Shown piece after piece: positions 33,700 through 42,115 of a DNA stretch of 64,000 nucleotides. The notes under the pieces are model-generated. The model did not search any database, was not told the origin of the DNA, and was given only the letters and a program-made list of their open reading frames with translations. Each line of letters opens with the position of its first letter. The first letter of the stretch is position 1. The DNA is taken from positions 1-64,000 of the forward strand of contig CAZHRW010000159.1 of assembly GCA_964535025.1 (NCBI GenBank). The letters are read 5' to 3'. The translations under genes were made by a program, and so were the position numbers. This DNA comes from JAAYZK01 sp964535025 (lineage in GTDB: Bacteria; Planctomycetota; Phycisphaerae; SM23-33; FEN-1343).

Positions 33700-35211
33700 A
33701 TGGCAGAAGTGAACAAATCCTTTGTTGCGGTAGACTTGGGTGCCAGCGGCGGCAAGGTGTTCGTCGGGACGCTCGGCGAAGGCTTTGAACTGCGCGAGGT
33801 CCATCGCTTCGACAACGGCGGGATCTCCACCTGGGCCGTCGGGGCCGACGGGACCACGGTCGAGAAGATCTACTGGGACGTGCTGCATATCTTCAACCAG
33901 GTGGTCGTCGGCCTCCGCAAAGCCGCGGACGCGGCCGACGGGCCCATCGCCAGCATCGGCATCGACATCTGGGCCGCCGACGCCGGGCTGCTCAATGCTC
34001 ACGGGGAGCTGATCGGCCCGGTCTACTGCTACCGCGACCACCGGCTCGACGACGTCCCCGACGAGCTGTTCAAGATCCTCTCGCCCCGCGAGCTGTTCGA
34101 TATTACCGGCATCCCCAGTCAGCCGTTCTACCTGCTGAACCAGTTGTTCTGGCTCAAGCGGCATCGCCCGGACCTGCTGGCGATGACGCACCGCGTCGTG
34201 CCGATCGGCAGCCTGCTGCAGTACCACTTGTGCGGCTCGACGGCCGCGGAGCAGACGTGGATGGCCGTGCAGCGGCTCACCGCTGCCGGCACCGCCGAGT
34301 ACGACGACCGGCTGCTGGACGCCGCGGGGGTCGACCGGGCGATCCTGCCCGAGGTGGTCGCGCCCGGGACGGTCGTGGGAACGTTGCGGGACGAACTGGC
34401 CGACGAGACGCACCTGGGGCCGTGCAAGGTTGTCGCGACGAAGATGCACGACACCGCCTGCGCCTTCACCGCCGCCCCGGTGGCCGACCGTCGCACGGGG
34501 CTGATCATCTCATCGGGCACGTGGTCGCTGGTGGGGCGGATCCTCGACGAGCCGCTGGTCACCGACGCCGTCTTCGAGGGGCGCCTGGCCAACGAGGGCG
34601 TCCGCGGGGACGTGCGACTGCTCCGCAACGTCATGGGCACCTGGCCCGTCCAGCAGCTTCGCGAGGCGTGGATGCGGCAGGATGGGCGGGAGATTTCCTG
34701 GGACGAGATCGTCCAGCTCGCCGAGGCGGCGCCTCCGCTGGCGACGCTGGTGGATGTGGACGATCAGGCGATTTACAACCCCGCCGACATGGAGGCGGCC
34801 CTCCGCGAGCAGATCTCCCGCACGGGGCAGTCCCAGCCCGACGGGCGAGGCGGGCTGTTGCGGGCGGTCTACGAGGGGCTGGCATTGAAGGTTCGCGAGG
34901 TCAACGCCTTCCTGCAGCAGGCCACGGGTGACACCCACGAGGTGATCCACGTCGTCGGCGGCGGGGCGCGCAACGCCTTGCTCAACCAGTTCATCGCCGA
35001 CGCGACGGGCCTGCCGGTTCAGGCCGGGCCGTACGAGGCGACCTGCATCGGCAACATCCTCGTTCAGGCGGTCGCCGCCGGCCGGTTCCCCGACACCCGG
35101 GCCGCCCGCGCCGTCGTCGATGCGGCTTTGCCGGTGGTCACCGTCGAGCCGGGCGATTTGGCCCGCTGGGACGCCGCGGCCGCCGCCCTGAGCGGCCGTC
35201 ACGGCGGCTGA
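33700..35211 (+). CDS. rhaB: Rhamnulokinase-like FGGY carbohydrate kinase
   Basis: A 503-residue sugar kinase of the FGGY family. The N-terminal ATP-binding phosphate loop is AVDLGASGGKVFVG; GIDIWAADAGLL holds the catalytic Asp region; LISSGTWSLVG is the second phosphate motif; NEGVRGDVRLLRNVMGTWPV matches rhamnulokinases particularly well; VVGGGARNALLNQFIADATG is the adenosine motif. It likely phosphorylates L-rhamnulose, although L-fuculose is possible. GGAGGAG precedes the ATG. No other rhamnose gene is adjacent, so the pathway cannot be confirmed from context. Confidence 0.85.
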   Translation: MAEVNKSFVAVDLGASGGKVFVGTLGEGFELREVHRFDNGGISTWAVGADGTTVEKIYWDVLHIFNQVVVGLRKAADAADGPIASIGIDIWAADAGLLNAHGELIGPVYCYRDHRLDDVPDELFKILSPRELFDITGIPSQPFYLLNQLFWLKRHRPDLLAMTHRVVPIGSLLQYHLCGSTAAEQTWMAVQRLTAAGTAEYDDRLLDAAGVDRAILPEVVAPGTVVGTLRDELADETHLGPCKVVATKMHDTACAFTAAPVADRRTGLIISSGTWSLVGRILDEPLVTDAVFEGRLANEGVRGDVRLLRNVMGTWPVQQLREAWMRQDGREISWDEIVQLAEAAPPLATLVDVDDQAIYNPADMEAALREQISRTGQSQPDGRGGLLRAVYEGLALKVREVNAFLQQATGDTHEVIHVVGGGARNALLNQFIADATGLPVQAGPYEATCIGNILVQAVAAGRFPDTRAARAVVDAALPVVTVEPGDLARWDAAAAALSGRHGG

Positions 35212-35234
35212 GGGGTTTCTTCGGCGGCACGAGC

Positions 35235-35263
35235 TTGACCGTGTCGGACCAATGCAGTACAGT
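35235..35263 (+). promoter_or_regulatory. Promoter of tRNA-Ser
   Basis: TTGACC (35235-35240), 17-bp spacer, TACAGT (35258-35263), ending 32 bases before the tRNA. Confidence 0.65.
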
Positions 35264-35295
35264 CCGCACGTTGCCGATACCATAGACGCCCCGCT

Positions 35296-35385
35296 GGAGA
35301 GGTGGCCGAGAGGCTGAAGGCACCGGTTTGCTAAACCGGCGTACGGTTTAAGGCCGTACCGCGGGTTCGAATCCCGCCCTCTCCG
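35296..35385 (+). tRNA. tRNA-Ser (GCU anticodon)
   Basis: A class II tRNA with a long variable arm. The acceptor is GGAGAGG/CCTCTCC with G discriminator, the anticodon arm CCGGT-TTGCTAA-ACCGG carries GCU, the variable arm is TACGGTTTAAGGCCGTA, and the T-arm is GCGGG-TTCGAAT-CCCGC. CCA is not encoded. Confidence 0.96.
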
Positions 35386-35391
35386 TGAAAT

Positions 35392-35430
35392 GAGGAAGCT
35401 CGATTCTCCCTGGAGGGTCGGGCTTCTTCC
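35392..35430 (+). terminator. Hairpin after tRNA-Ser
   Basis: A stem of about 17 bp including several G-U pairs (GAGGAAGCTCGA... with ...TCGGGCTTCTTC) begins seven bases after the tRNA. It is followed only by a mixed T/C stretch, so it is a probable but weak terminator. Confidence 0.45.
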
Positions 35431-35446
35431 GTATCAAGATCCCGAC

Positions 35447-35460
35447 GGCGGGATTCGAAC
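35447..35460 (-). repeat. Inverted copy of the tRNA-Ser T-arm
   Basis: GGCGGGATTCGAAC is the exact reverse complement of GTTCGAATCCCGCC in the tRNA-Ser T-arm (35365-35378). Nothing else of a tRNA surrounds it. It may be a remnant of an old integration or a chance local inversion. Confidence 0.4.
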
Positions 35461-35525
35461 ACGCCCCGCCGCGCCGCGGCGGCACGCAGGGCTCGATAGT
35501 CGCCGTTCACGTCTCCGCGGTTCGT

Positions 35526-36233
35526 TCAGTCGGCCCGATCTTCATTGTCCTGGAGAACTTCCAGCTCGATCAGCGCGGCCTTAGCGGCGAGTTGCTCGGC
35601 TTGCTTCTTGTTGTTGGCCCAGGCGCTGGTGAAGCGATGGCCGTTGCAGACGACGCAGATCTCGAAGGCCTTATCGTGGTCGGGGCCCTTTTCGTCGAGC
35701 AGTTCGTAGACGGGCGTGGTGTTCCACGTCTGCTGGAGATGCTGCTGGAGGATGCTCTTGAAGTTGCGGGCGTGCTCGTTGGCGATCACCCGGTCGATCT
35801 GGTCGGCCATGTGCTCGAGGATGAACCGCCGCGCGGGCTCCAGCCCGCCGTCGAGGTACACCGCACCGACGACGCTCTCCAGCACCGCCGCGCTGAGGCT
35901 GGACGGCAGCGAGCGGCGGGGGCCGAAGCCCTTGCCGACGTGCAGGCACGTGTCGAGGCCGATCTTCCGTGCCACCCGCCCGCAGACCTGGCGGGAGACC
36001 ACCGCCGATTTGATCTTGGTCAACTCCCCCTCGAGGAACTCCGGGTGGGCGAGGTAGAGCGCCTCGCAGATCACCAGCCCCAGCACGACGTCGCCGAGGA
36101 ATTCGAGGCGCTCGTTGGACTGCAGTCGCGACGGGGCGATCGACGAGTGCGTCAGCGCCATCCGCAGCAGGTCCAGGTCGGAAAACCGGTACTCAAGGAT
36201 CTCCTGGCAACGGTCGAGTTGCTCCTGCATCAT
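35526..36233 (-). CDS. rnc: Ribonuclease III
   Basis: Cleaves double-stranded RNA, including rRNA precursors. The catalytic domain carries the family signature NERLEFLGDVVLG (residues 40-52), with the metal-binding Glu/Asp, and SAAVLESVVGAVYLDGG with the second acidic pair. The C-terminal double-stranded-RNA-binding domain spans about 160-230 (NFKSILQQHLQQTWNTTPVY, then NNKKQAEQLAAKAALIEL). At 235 residues it is full length. The start is the first of two ATGs at 36233/36230, preceded by GAGGG. A good promoter lies about 110 bases upstream, and its leader holds a hairpin that could be an autoregulatory target. Confidence 0.95.
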   Translation of the reverse strand: MMQEQLDRCQEILEYRFSDLDLLRMALTHSSIAPSRLQSNERLEFLGDVVLGLVICEALYLAHPEFLEGELTKIKSAVVSRQVCGRVARKIGLDTCLHVGKGFGPRRSLPSSLSAAVLESVVGAVYLDGGLEPARRFILEHMADQIDRVIANEHARNFKSILQQHLQQTWNTTPVYELLDEKGPDHDKAFEICVVCNGHRFTSAWANNKKQAEQLAAKAALIELEVLQDNEDRAD

Positions 36234-36308
36234 CGCGGCCCTCGCGGCGAAGGCCCATGGCGAGAGCCGCCTGTGGCCGCCGCGGCCGCATGGCAAGTCT
36301 CGTCAGGG

Positions 36309-36329
36309 GTCTTTGCATGCGCCAAAGAC
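36309..36329 (-). promoter_or_regulatory. Hairpin in rnc 5' leader
   Basis: GTCTTTG and CAAAGAC form a 7-bp stem around seven bases. It lies about 10-20 bases into the predicted rnc transcript. In E. coli RNase III cuts a leader stem of its own mRNA; this stem is shorter, so the parallel is tentative. Confidence 0.35.
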
Positions 36330-36342
36330 TCAGAGGCCCTCT

Positions 36343-36371
36343 ACGATAGCGTCGCCGCCGGCGCTTGTCAA
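36343..36371 (-). promoter_or_regulatory. Promoter of rnc
   Basis: TTGACA (36366-36371), 17-bp spacer, TATCGT (36343-36348) on the minus strand. The start codon is about 110 bases downstream. Confidence 0.65.
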
Positions 36372-36630
36372 TCCGGGCTCCGGGCAGGTTACCGCGGGGC
36401 CGCTGATGGAGTGGGCGAAGGAGATGCCGTCTTTTCGGGGGGGGTGCCGCGGGTGGGGTAAGGAATGACAAGGGGTTACAATTTCGGAGTTGCAATACCG
36501 AGATAGCTTGGGTGGGCGGAGGAATTGGTGGGCGCGCCGCCACATCGGGGTGGGGCGGCCCTATGATTGGGGTGGAAGCCGTCCGCTACTCCCCCCGCAC
36601 CGGCGGGCCGGGCTGAGAGGAGTGACCAGC

Positions 36631-38487
36631 ATGAATGACACCGCCGGTCTGCGGAAGGGACTGGGGCTCGTTCACGTGTTCGCCATCGCCTCCGGGGCGA
36701 TGATCAGTTCCGGTCTGTTCATCCTGCCGGGCATGGCTCACGCCCAGGCCGGGCCGGGCGTGGTGTGGTCGTACCTGATGGCCGGCATCCTCGCGACGGC
36801 CGGCGCGCTGAGCATCGCCGAGCTGTCGACCGCCATGCCCAAGGCCGGCGGCGATTACTTCTTCATCACCCGCGGCTTCGGCCCCGGCGTCGGGACGGTC
36901 GCCGGGCTGCTGAGCTGGTTTTCCCTGTCGCTGAAGAGCGCCTTCGCCATCGTCGGCATGGCCGCGTTCGCCACGTTGATCGTACGGCTTCACGGCGTCG
37001 CGGCCGGCGGGCTGCTGGTGGTGCTGTTCGTGGGGCTCAACCTCCTCGGCGTCCGCGAAGCCGCCCGCGCCCAGGTCGCCATTGTCGCGGTCATGTTCGC
37101 GCTGCTGGCGATGTACCTGGTCGTCGGCTTCCCGCGAATCCGCGTCGAGCTGCTGATCCCCTTCGCCCCGCACGGCATGGCGGCGATCTTCGCGACGACC
37201 GGGTTCGTCTTCGTCTCCTACGGCGGGCTGCTCAACGTCGCCAGCGTCGCCGAGGAGGGCCAACGTCCCGGTCGCACCATCCCGATGGGACTGCTGTTGT
37301 CGTTGATCACCGTGACGATCCTCTACACGCTCGTCGTCGCCGTTACCAGCGGCGTGGTCGAAGACGCGGCGCTCGACAGCTCGCAGACGCCGATCTCCGA
37401 CGGCGGGCGGGTCATCCTCGGCCAGGTCGGCTTCGTCGCCATGAGCCTCGGGGCGATCCTCGCGTTCGTCTCGACCGCCAACGCCGGGATCATGTCGGCG
37501 TCGCGCTACCTGCTGGCCCTCAGCCGCGACCGCCTCCTGCCCGAGCCCCTCGCCAGGGTCAACCGTCGCTTCCGGACGCCCCACGTGGCGATCGGCGTCA
37601 CCGGCGTGGTGATCTTCCTGAGCCTGCTGCTGGCCCTCGAGGTCCTCGTCGAGGCCGCCTCGACCGTGCTGATCCTGGCCAACATCCTCTCGTGCCTGTC
37701 GGTGATCGTCCTGCGAGAGAGCGGCGTGCAGAACTACCGGCCGTCCTTCAGGACCCCGCTGTACCCGTGGGTGCCGCTGGGGGGCATTCTCGGCCTGGGC
37801 TTCGTCCTGTTCTCGATGGGGGCCGCGGCGTACGGCATCAGCGCGGGGCTGATCCTGGTGGGCTTCGCGATCTACTGGTTTTACGGCCGCAAGCGGGTCT
37901 CGCAGGAGTCGGCCCTGCTGCACCTGATCGAGCGGCTGACCGCCCGCGAGCTGGTCACCGGCACGCTGGAGAGCGAACTGAAGGAGATCGTCCACGAGCG
38001 TGACCAGATCGCCCTCGATCGCTTCGACCGGCTCGTCGAAGACGCCCCCGTCCTCGATGTCGGCGAGCCCATGACCGCCGAGGCGTTCTTTCAGGCCGCC
38101 GCCGCCGAGTTGGCGCCACGCGTGGCCATGGACGCCGGCGCCCTGGCCGCGATGCTCCGCCGGCGGGAGGCCGAGGGCTCCACGATGCTCAGCCCGTCGA
38201 TGGCGATCCCGCACGTGGTGGTCCCCGGCGAGCACCAGTTCGGCCTGCTGCTGGCGCGGGCCCGCGAGGGCGTCCGGTTCGCCGACGGCCAGCCGGGCGC
38301 CGAGGCGATCTTCGTCCTCGCCGGCACCGCCGACGAACGCAACTTCCACCTCCGCGCCCTGGCCGCCATCGCCCAGACCGTCCAGGAGAAGGACTTCCAC
38401 CGCCGCTGGATGGCCGCCACCGGCGCCCAGGGCCTCCGCGACGTCATACTCCTGTCCGAACGCGGCCGACAGGAAGGAGCGGACTGA
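36631..38487 (+). CDS. Amino-acid permease fused to PTS EIIA-like domain
   Basis: A 618-residue protein. Residues 1-430 are an APC-superfamily permease with 12 hydrophobic segments (GLGLVHVFAIASGAMISSG with the helix-1 substrate-backbone motif, AELSTAMPKAGGDYFF, SASRYLLALSRD). After a charged linker (about 440-480), residues about 480-618 form a PtsN-type EIIA domain. The motif SMAIPHVVVPG places the phospho-histidine at His528, and a FHLRALAAIAQTV block follows. So uptake may be gated by PTS-type phosphorylation (inference). AGAGGAG precedes the ATG. It stands alone, with the TetR-RND unit downstream. Confidence 0.9.
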   Translation: MNDTAGLRKGLGLVHVFAIASGAMISSGLFILPGMAHAQAGPGVVWSYLMAGILATAGALSIAELSTAMPKAGGDYFFITRGFGPGVGTVAGLLSWFSLSLKSAFAIVGMAAFATLIVRLHGVAAGGLLVVLFVGLNLLGVREAARAQVAIVAVMFALLAMYLVVGFPRIRVELLIPFAPHGMAAIFATTGFVFVSYGGLLNVASVAEEGQRPGRTIPMGLLLSLITVTILYTLVVAVTSGVVEDAALDSSQTPISDGGRVILGQVGFVAMSLGAILAFVSTANAGIMSASRYLLALSRDRLLPEPLARVNRRFRTPHVAIGVTGVVIFLSLLLALEVLVEAASTVLILANILSCLSVIVLRESGVQNYRPSFRTPLYPWVPLGGILGLGFVLFSMGAAAYGISAGLILVGFAIYWFYGRKRVSQESALLHLIERLTARELVTGTLESELKEIVHERDQIALDRFDRLVEDAPVLDVGEPMTAEAFFQAAAAELAPRVAMDAGALAAMLRRREAEGSTMLSPSMAIPHVVVPGEHQFGLLLARAREGVRFADGQPGAEAIFVLAGTADERNFHLRALAAIAQTVQEKDFHRRWMAATGAQGLRDVILLSERGRQEGAD

Positions 38488-38614
38488 CACGCAATCCTTG
38501 CGTGAGCGCCGTTGACGAATACGTGAAAACCCGCGACACGGAACACCAGTGATTCGTTCCGTCACGTCACCCGTCATGCCATGGATCGGCGGATTTTTCC
38601 CCTCTTCTTTCCCC

Positions 38615-38643
38615 TTGACCCCGGGCGCCAACTGTGATATGAA
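38615..38643 (+). promoter_or_regulatory. Promoter of TetR-RND operon
   Basis: TTGACC (38615-38620), 17-bp spacer, TATGAA (38638-38643). This argues for the later start codon at 38675, because an in-frame ATG at 38639 lies inside the -10 box. Confidence 0.6.
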
Positions 38644-38674
38644 CGCCGCCTCATTCAACGAGCGAATATTCATA

Positions 38675-39379
38675 ATGCCGAATAAGCACTCAACGAGAGA
38701 CGCCGGCCGCAAGCTTGCCCGCAAGGAGCGGGAGCGCCGGCGGCATCGCCGCGAGATCCTCGACGCCGCCGAGGCGGTGTTCGTTCGCAAGGGCTATGCG
38801 GCGGCGACGGTCGACGAGATCGCCCAGGAGGCCGAGTTCGCCGTCGGCACGCTGTATAACTTCTTCCAGGGCAAGGACGACCTGTATGCCCACGTCATGC
38901 GGAAGATCGTCGAGGACTTCATGGAGGCCTTCGAGACGCAGGTGTTGAGCCTGGACGATCCGATCGAGGCGATCACCGCGCTGATCGAGCTGCGATTGAC
39001 GCATTTCGACGAGCATTGGGCCTTCTTCCGCGTGTTCCTGGAAACCTCCCCGGTCGGCCTGATCGACACGGCGCGGGTGCTGCCGGCGACAATCGTCGAG
39101 CAGCGCGACCGGTACCTCCGGGCGGTCAGCCGCCTGTTCGAAGACGGCGTGGCCCGCGGCGCCTTCGACGAGATCGATCCGCTGTACCTGACGCTGTGCC
39201 TGGAGGGGATGATCAACGCCTTCTTCTCGTACTGGTTCCGCCACAAGCCCACCGAGCCGCTGGCCGTGCGGGTAGAGAAGATGACCGCCGCCTTCCTCGG
39301 ACGGGGGAAGATCCGCCCGGCGGACCACCCGCCCGCGGCCGGCAGCCTCAACCGCAAGCGTCAAGGCAATAAGGAGTAA
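38675..39379 (+). CDS. TetR/AcrR-family regulator of RND pump
   Basis: A 234-residue regulator. The helix-turn-helix is at about residues 20-70 (RREILDAAEAVFVRKGYAAA, DEIAQEAEFAVGTLYNFFQG). The long C-terminal domain would sense a pump substrate. The gap to the outer-membrane factor gene is only 7 bp, so regulator and pump form one operon, which the regulator probably represses. A sequence near the start, TCATTCAACGAGCGAATATT, has weak dyad symmetry and could be the operator. Confidence 0.9.
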   Translation: MPNKHSTRDAGRKLARKERERRRHRREILDAAEAVFVRKGYAAATVDEIAQEAEFAVGTLYNFFQGKDDLYAHVMRKIVEDFMEAFETQVLSLDDPIEAITALIELRLTHFDEHWAFFRVFLETSPVGLIDTARVLPATIVEQRDRYLRAVSRLFEDGVARGAFDEIDPLYLTLCLEGMINAFFSYWFRHKPTEPLAVRVEKMTAAFLGRGKIRPADHPPAAGSLNRKRQGNKE

Positions 39380-39386
39380 CCTCGCC

Positions 39387-40925
39387 ATGGGCAACGATGG
39401 TCCCGCGCTTGTGAACATCCCCCCGACGGCCCCGCGACGGTGGCTGGGACCGGCCCTGCTCGCGGTCGCCCTGGCGGCCGGCGGCTGCATAAGCGGAGCC
39501 GCCGGTCCCGAGCAGGTCTACAACGACCGCGTCGCGGTCTACGAGCGCTGGCAGCGCGGCCGTGAGGCCGACGCCGAGACCCTGCCGGTCCTGTCGGGGC
39601 GGCTGAGCCTCGCCGACGCCGTCAAGGTCGCCCTGGCCTACAACAAGTCCCTCCTGGCCGTCCTCCAGGACAAGCGGATCGCCCGCGGCCGCGTGGTTGC
39701 CTCCTACGCCGAGGCGCTGCCGACCGTGACAGCCCAGGCGAGCTACACGCGGCTGGACGAGGTGACGAGCTTCAACGCCGGCGGGCAGTGGATCTCGACG
39801 GGCGAGTTGGACAACTACGCGGTCGACCTGAGCGTCCGCCAGCCTGTCTACCGCGGCGGGGCGATCCGCTCGGCGATCCGCGGCGCGGAACTGTTCGCCC
39901 ATCTGACCGACGAGACGGTCCGCGCCGGCGTCCAGGCCGTGGTCTACGACGTCGCGGCCACGTACTACGCGACGCTGCTGGCGCGGCAGCTCTACGAGGT
40001 CAACCGCCAGGCGGTCGTTTCCGCCGAGGCGCACCTGGCCGACGTGCGGACAAAAGCCGAGCAGGGCGTCGCGTCGCGGTTCGACGTGCTTCGCGCCCAG
40101 GTGGATGTCTCGAACTTCCAGGCCGAGATGATCCGCCAGCAGAACCGGCTGAACCTCGCCCGTACCCGGCTGCTCAAGACGATGGGCGCCTCGCAGGATA
40201 CGCAGGTCGTCCTCAGCGACGAGTTGACCTACCATCCGATCGAGCCGTCGGAGGCCGAGGCGGTCCGGCTGGCGTATCTCCGCCGGCCGGACCTCTACCG
40301 GGCCGAGCTGGCCGTCCGCCTGCAAAGCGAGGCCGTCCGGATCGCCCGCAGCGCCTATTGGCCGAGGATCGACGCACTGTTTACCCAAGGCTGGGCCCGA
40401 CCCGACCCCCACACGTCCACCGACGACTGGGGCGACCGGTGGACGGCGGGCGTGCAGGCGGAGATCCCGATCTTCGACGGGCTGCGGCGCGAGGGCCGCC
40501 TGATCGAGGAGAAGGCGGCGCTGGCGCGCCGGCGGATCGAGCGCGACGACGCGACCGACCAGGCCCTGCTGGAGATCCGCCAGGCTCTGCTGAGCGTGGA
40601 GGACGCCGAGCAATTCGTCGCCAGCCAGCGGCTGAACCTCGAGCGGGCCCACGAGGGGCTGCGGCTGGCGGAGGTCGGCTACCGGGAGGGCGTCAACACG
40701 GAGGTGGAAGTGGTCGACGCCCGCGCCGCCCTGACGCGGGCGCGGGGCTTGTATTACCAGGCGGTCCATGATCACGCGCTGGCCCGGCTGGCCCTGCAGC
40801 GGGCGACGGGCGGCCTGGCGCCGCCGCCGGGCGAGACCGCCGTCGAAGCCGTGCCGGCGCTGAGACCGCCGCACGAAGAGGCGCTCGAGCCGACCTCGGC
40901 GCCGGCGGGAGCAAACAACGAATGA
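39387..40925 (+). CDS. TolC-family outer-membrane efflux lipoprotein
   Basis: A 512-residue outer-membrane factor of a tripartite pump. A signal peptide ends ALAAGGC, a lipobox, as in OprM/NodT proteins. The two OEP repeats are visible: LSLADAVKVALAYNKSLLAV and later EAVRLAYLRRPDLYRAELAV, each followed by long helices with YWPRIDAL-type turns. It would form the trimeric exit duct. It overlaps the adaptor gene by 4 bp. A Pro-rich tail follows the last helix. Confidence 0.92.
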   Translation: MGNDGPALVNIPPTAPRRWLGPALLAVALAAGGCISGAAGPEQVYNDRVAVYERWQRGREADAETLPVLSGRLSLADAVKVALAYNKSLLAVLQDKRIARGRVVASYAEALPTVTAQASYTRLDEVTSFNAGGQWISTGELDNYAVDLSVRQPVYRGGAIRSAIRGAELFAHLTDETVRAGVQAVVYDVAATYYATLLARQLYEVNRQAVVSAEAHLADVRTKAEQGVASRFDVLRAQVDVSNFQAEMIRQQNRLNLARTRLLKTMGASQDTQVVLSDELTYHPIEPSEAEAVRLAYLRRPDLYRAELAVRLQSEAVRIARSAYWPRIDALFTQGWARPDPHTSTDDWGDRWTAGVQAEIPIFDGLRREGRLIEEKAALARRRIERDDATDQALLEIRQALLSVEDAEQFVASQRLNLERAHEGLRLAEVGYREGVNTEVEVVDARAALTRARGLYYQAVHDHALARLALQRATGGLAPPPGETAVEAVPALRPPHEEALEPTSAPAGANNE

Positions 40926-42115
40926 AACGCATCGTCAAGACACTGGCGGTCCTCATCGCCCTCGCCGTCGTCGCGGTGGCGTCGGTGATCGGCTATCAGC
41001 AGGTTCAGCGGACCCCGGCAGCGTCCAAGTCACCCGCCACAACGCGGCCGGCCGCCGATCCCATCGAGGTGACGGTGGCGCCCGTTCGCACCGGGCGGGT
41101 GAGCCGTACCATCGAGGTGACCGGCGAGGTGCGCCCCTTGAAGGCCGTCCAGGTGGCCCCGGAGGTCGGCGGGCGCCTGAAGCGTCTGCGGCTGGCCGAC
41201 GGGACGCTTATCGAGGAGGCCGTGGCCGTCCGTCGCGGCGACGTGGTGGCCGTGATCGATCCGGTCCGCTACCGCGCGGCGGTCGAGGCGGCCGAGTCGG
41301 GCGTGACGGTGGCCCAGGCCGCGCTGGGGCGGGCCGAGGTGACGCTCGCCGACGCCCGGCGCGAGAAGGAGCGATGGACCCGCCTGGTCGCCGACGGGGC
41401 GGGCACGCAGCGGGACCTGGACCAGGCGCTGACCGCTTTCGAGCGGGCCGTCGCGGAGGTCGATTATGCCCGGGCCCAGGTCCAACAGGCCGAGGCCCGG
41501 CGCGTGGTCGCGCAGGTGGACCTCGACGAAACGACCGTCGAGGCGCCCTTCGACGGCGTGGTAACCCGGACGTTCGTCGACGAGGGCGCCTACGTCGGGC
41601 CGGGCACGCCGCTGTTCGCCCTGGCCGACCTCCACGCCGTCGAAATCACCGCCGGCGTGGCCGACCGCTACTATCCCCGCCTGGTCGTCGGCCGGACCGA
41701 AGCATCGGTCGAGGTGGACGCCTGCCCGGGCGAACGCTTTTCCGGCCGCGTCTGTCGCATCCGGCCGGCGATGGACCAGGCCACGCGGACGGTGCCGGTC
41801 ACGATCGAGGTGCCCAACGGTGACAGCCATCTGACCGGCGGGATGTACGCCCGCGTCCGGCTGGTGCTCGAACAGCGCGACGACGTGCCGGTCGTGCCCG
41901 ACGCGGCCCTCGTCCGCACCGCCGGCGCGGTCCGCGCCTACGTGGTCGAGGACGGCCGGATCCGGGTGCGTCCGGTGACGCTGGGGCTCACCGAGGGGGC
42001 CACGTGCGAGGTGACCGACGGGCTGCGCCCGGGTGAACGGGTGGTCCTTCGCGGCCAGCGGCTGCTCAGCGAGGGTATGGCCGTCCGGCCCATCGAGAAG
42101 GAGCCGGGGCGATGA
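40922..42115 (+). CDS. RND efflux periplasmic adaptor (membrane fusion protein)
   Basis: A 397-residue adaptor linking the inner-membrane pump to the outer-membrane duct. It has one N-terminal membrane anchor (ALAVVAVASVIGYQQV). The lipoyl half-motifs are VAPEVGGRLKRLRLADGTLI and VEAPFDGVVTRTFVDEGAYV, flanking a helical hairpin (about 100-190). A beta-barrel and membrane-proximal domain follow, ending LRPGERVVLRGQRLL. Start and stop overlap both neighbours by 4 bp. Confidence 0.93.
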   Translation: MKRIVKTLAVLIALAVVAVASVIGYQQVQRTPAASKSPATTRPAADPIEVTVAPVRTGRVSRTIEVTGEVRPLKAVQVAPEVGGRLKRLRLADGTLIEEAVAVRRGDVVAVIDPVRYRAAVEAAESGVTVAQAALGRAEVTLADARREKERWTRLVADGAGTQRDLDQALTAFERAVAEVDYARAQVQQAEARRVVAQVDLDETTVEAPFDGVVTRTFVDEGAYVGPGTPLFALADLHAVEITAGVADRYYPRLVVGRTEASVEVDACPGERFSGRVCRIRPAMDQATRTVPVTIEVPNGDSHLTGGMYARVRLVLEQRDDVPVVPDAALVRTAGAVRAYVVEDGRIRVRPVTLGLTEGATCEVTDGLRPGERVVLRGQRLLSEGMAVRPIEKEPGR

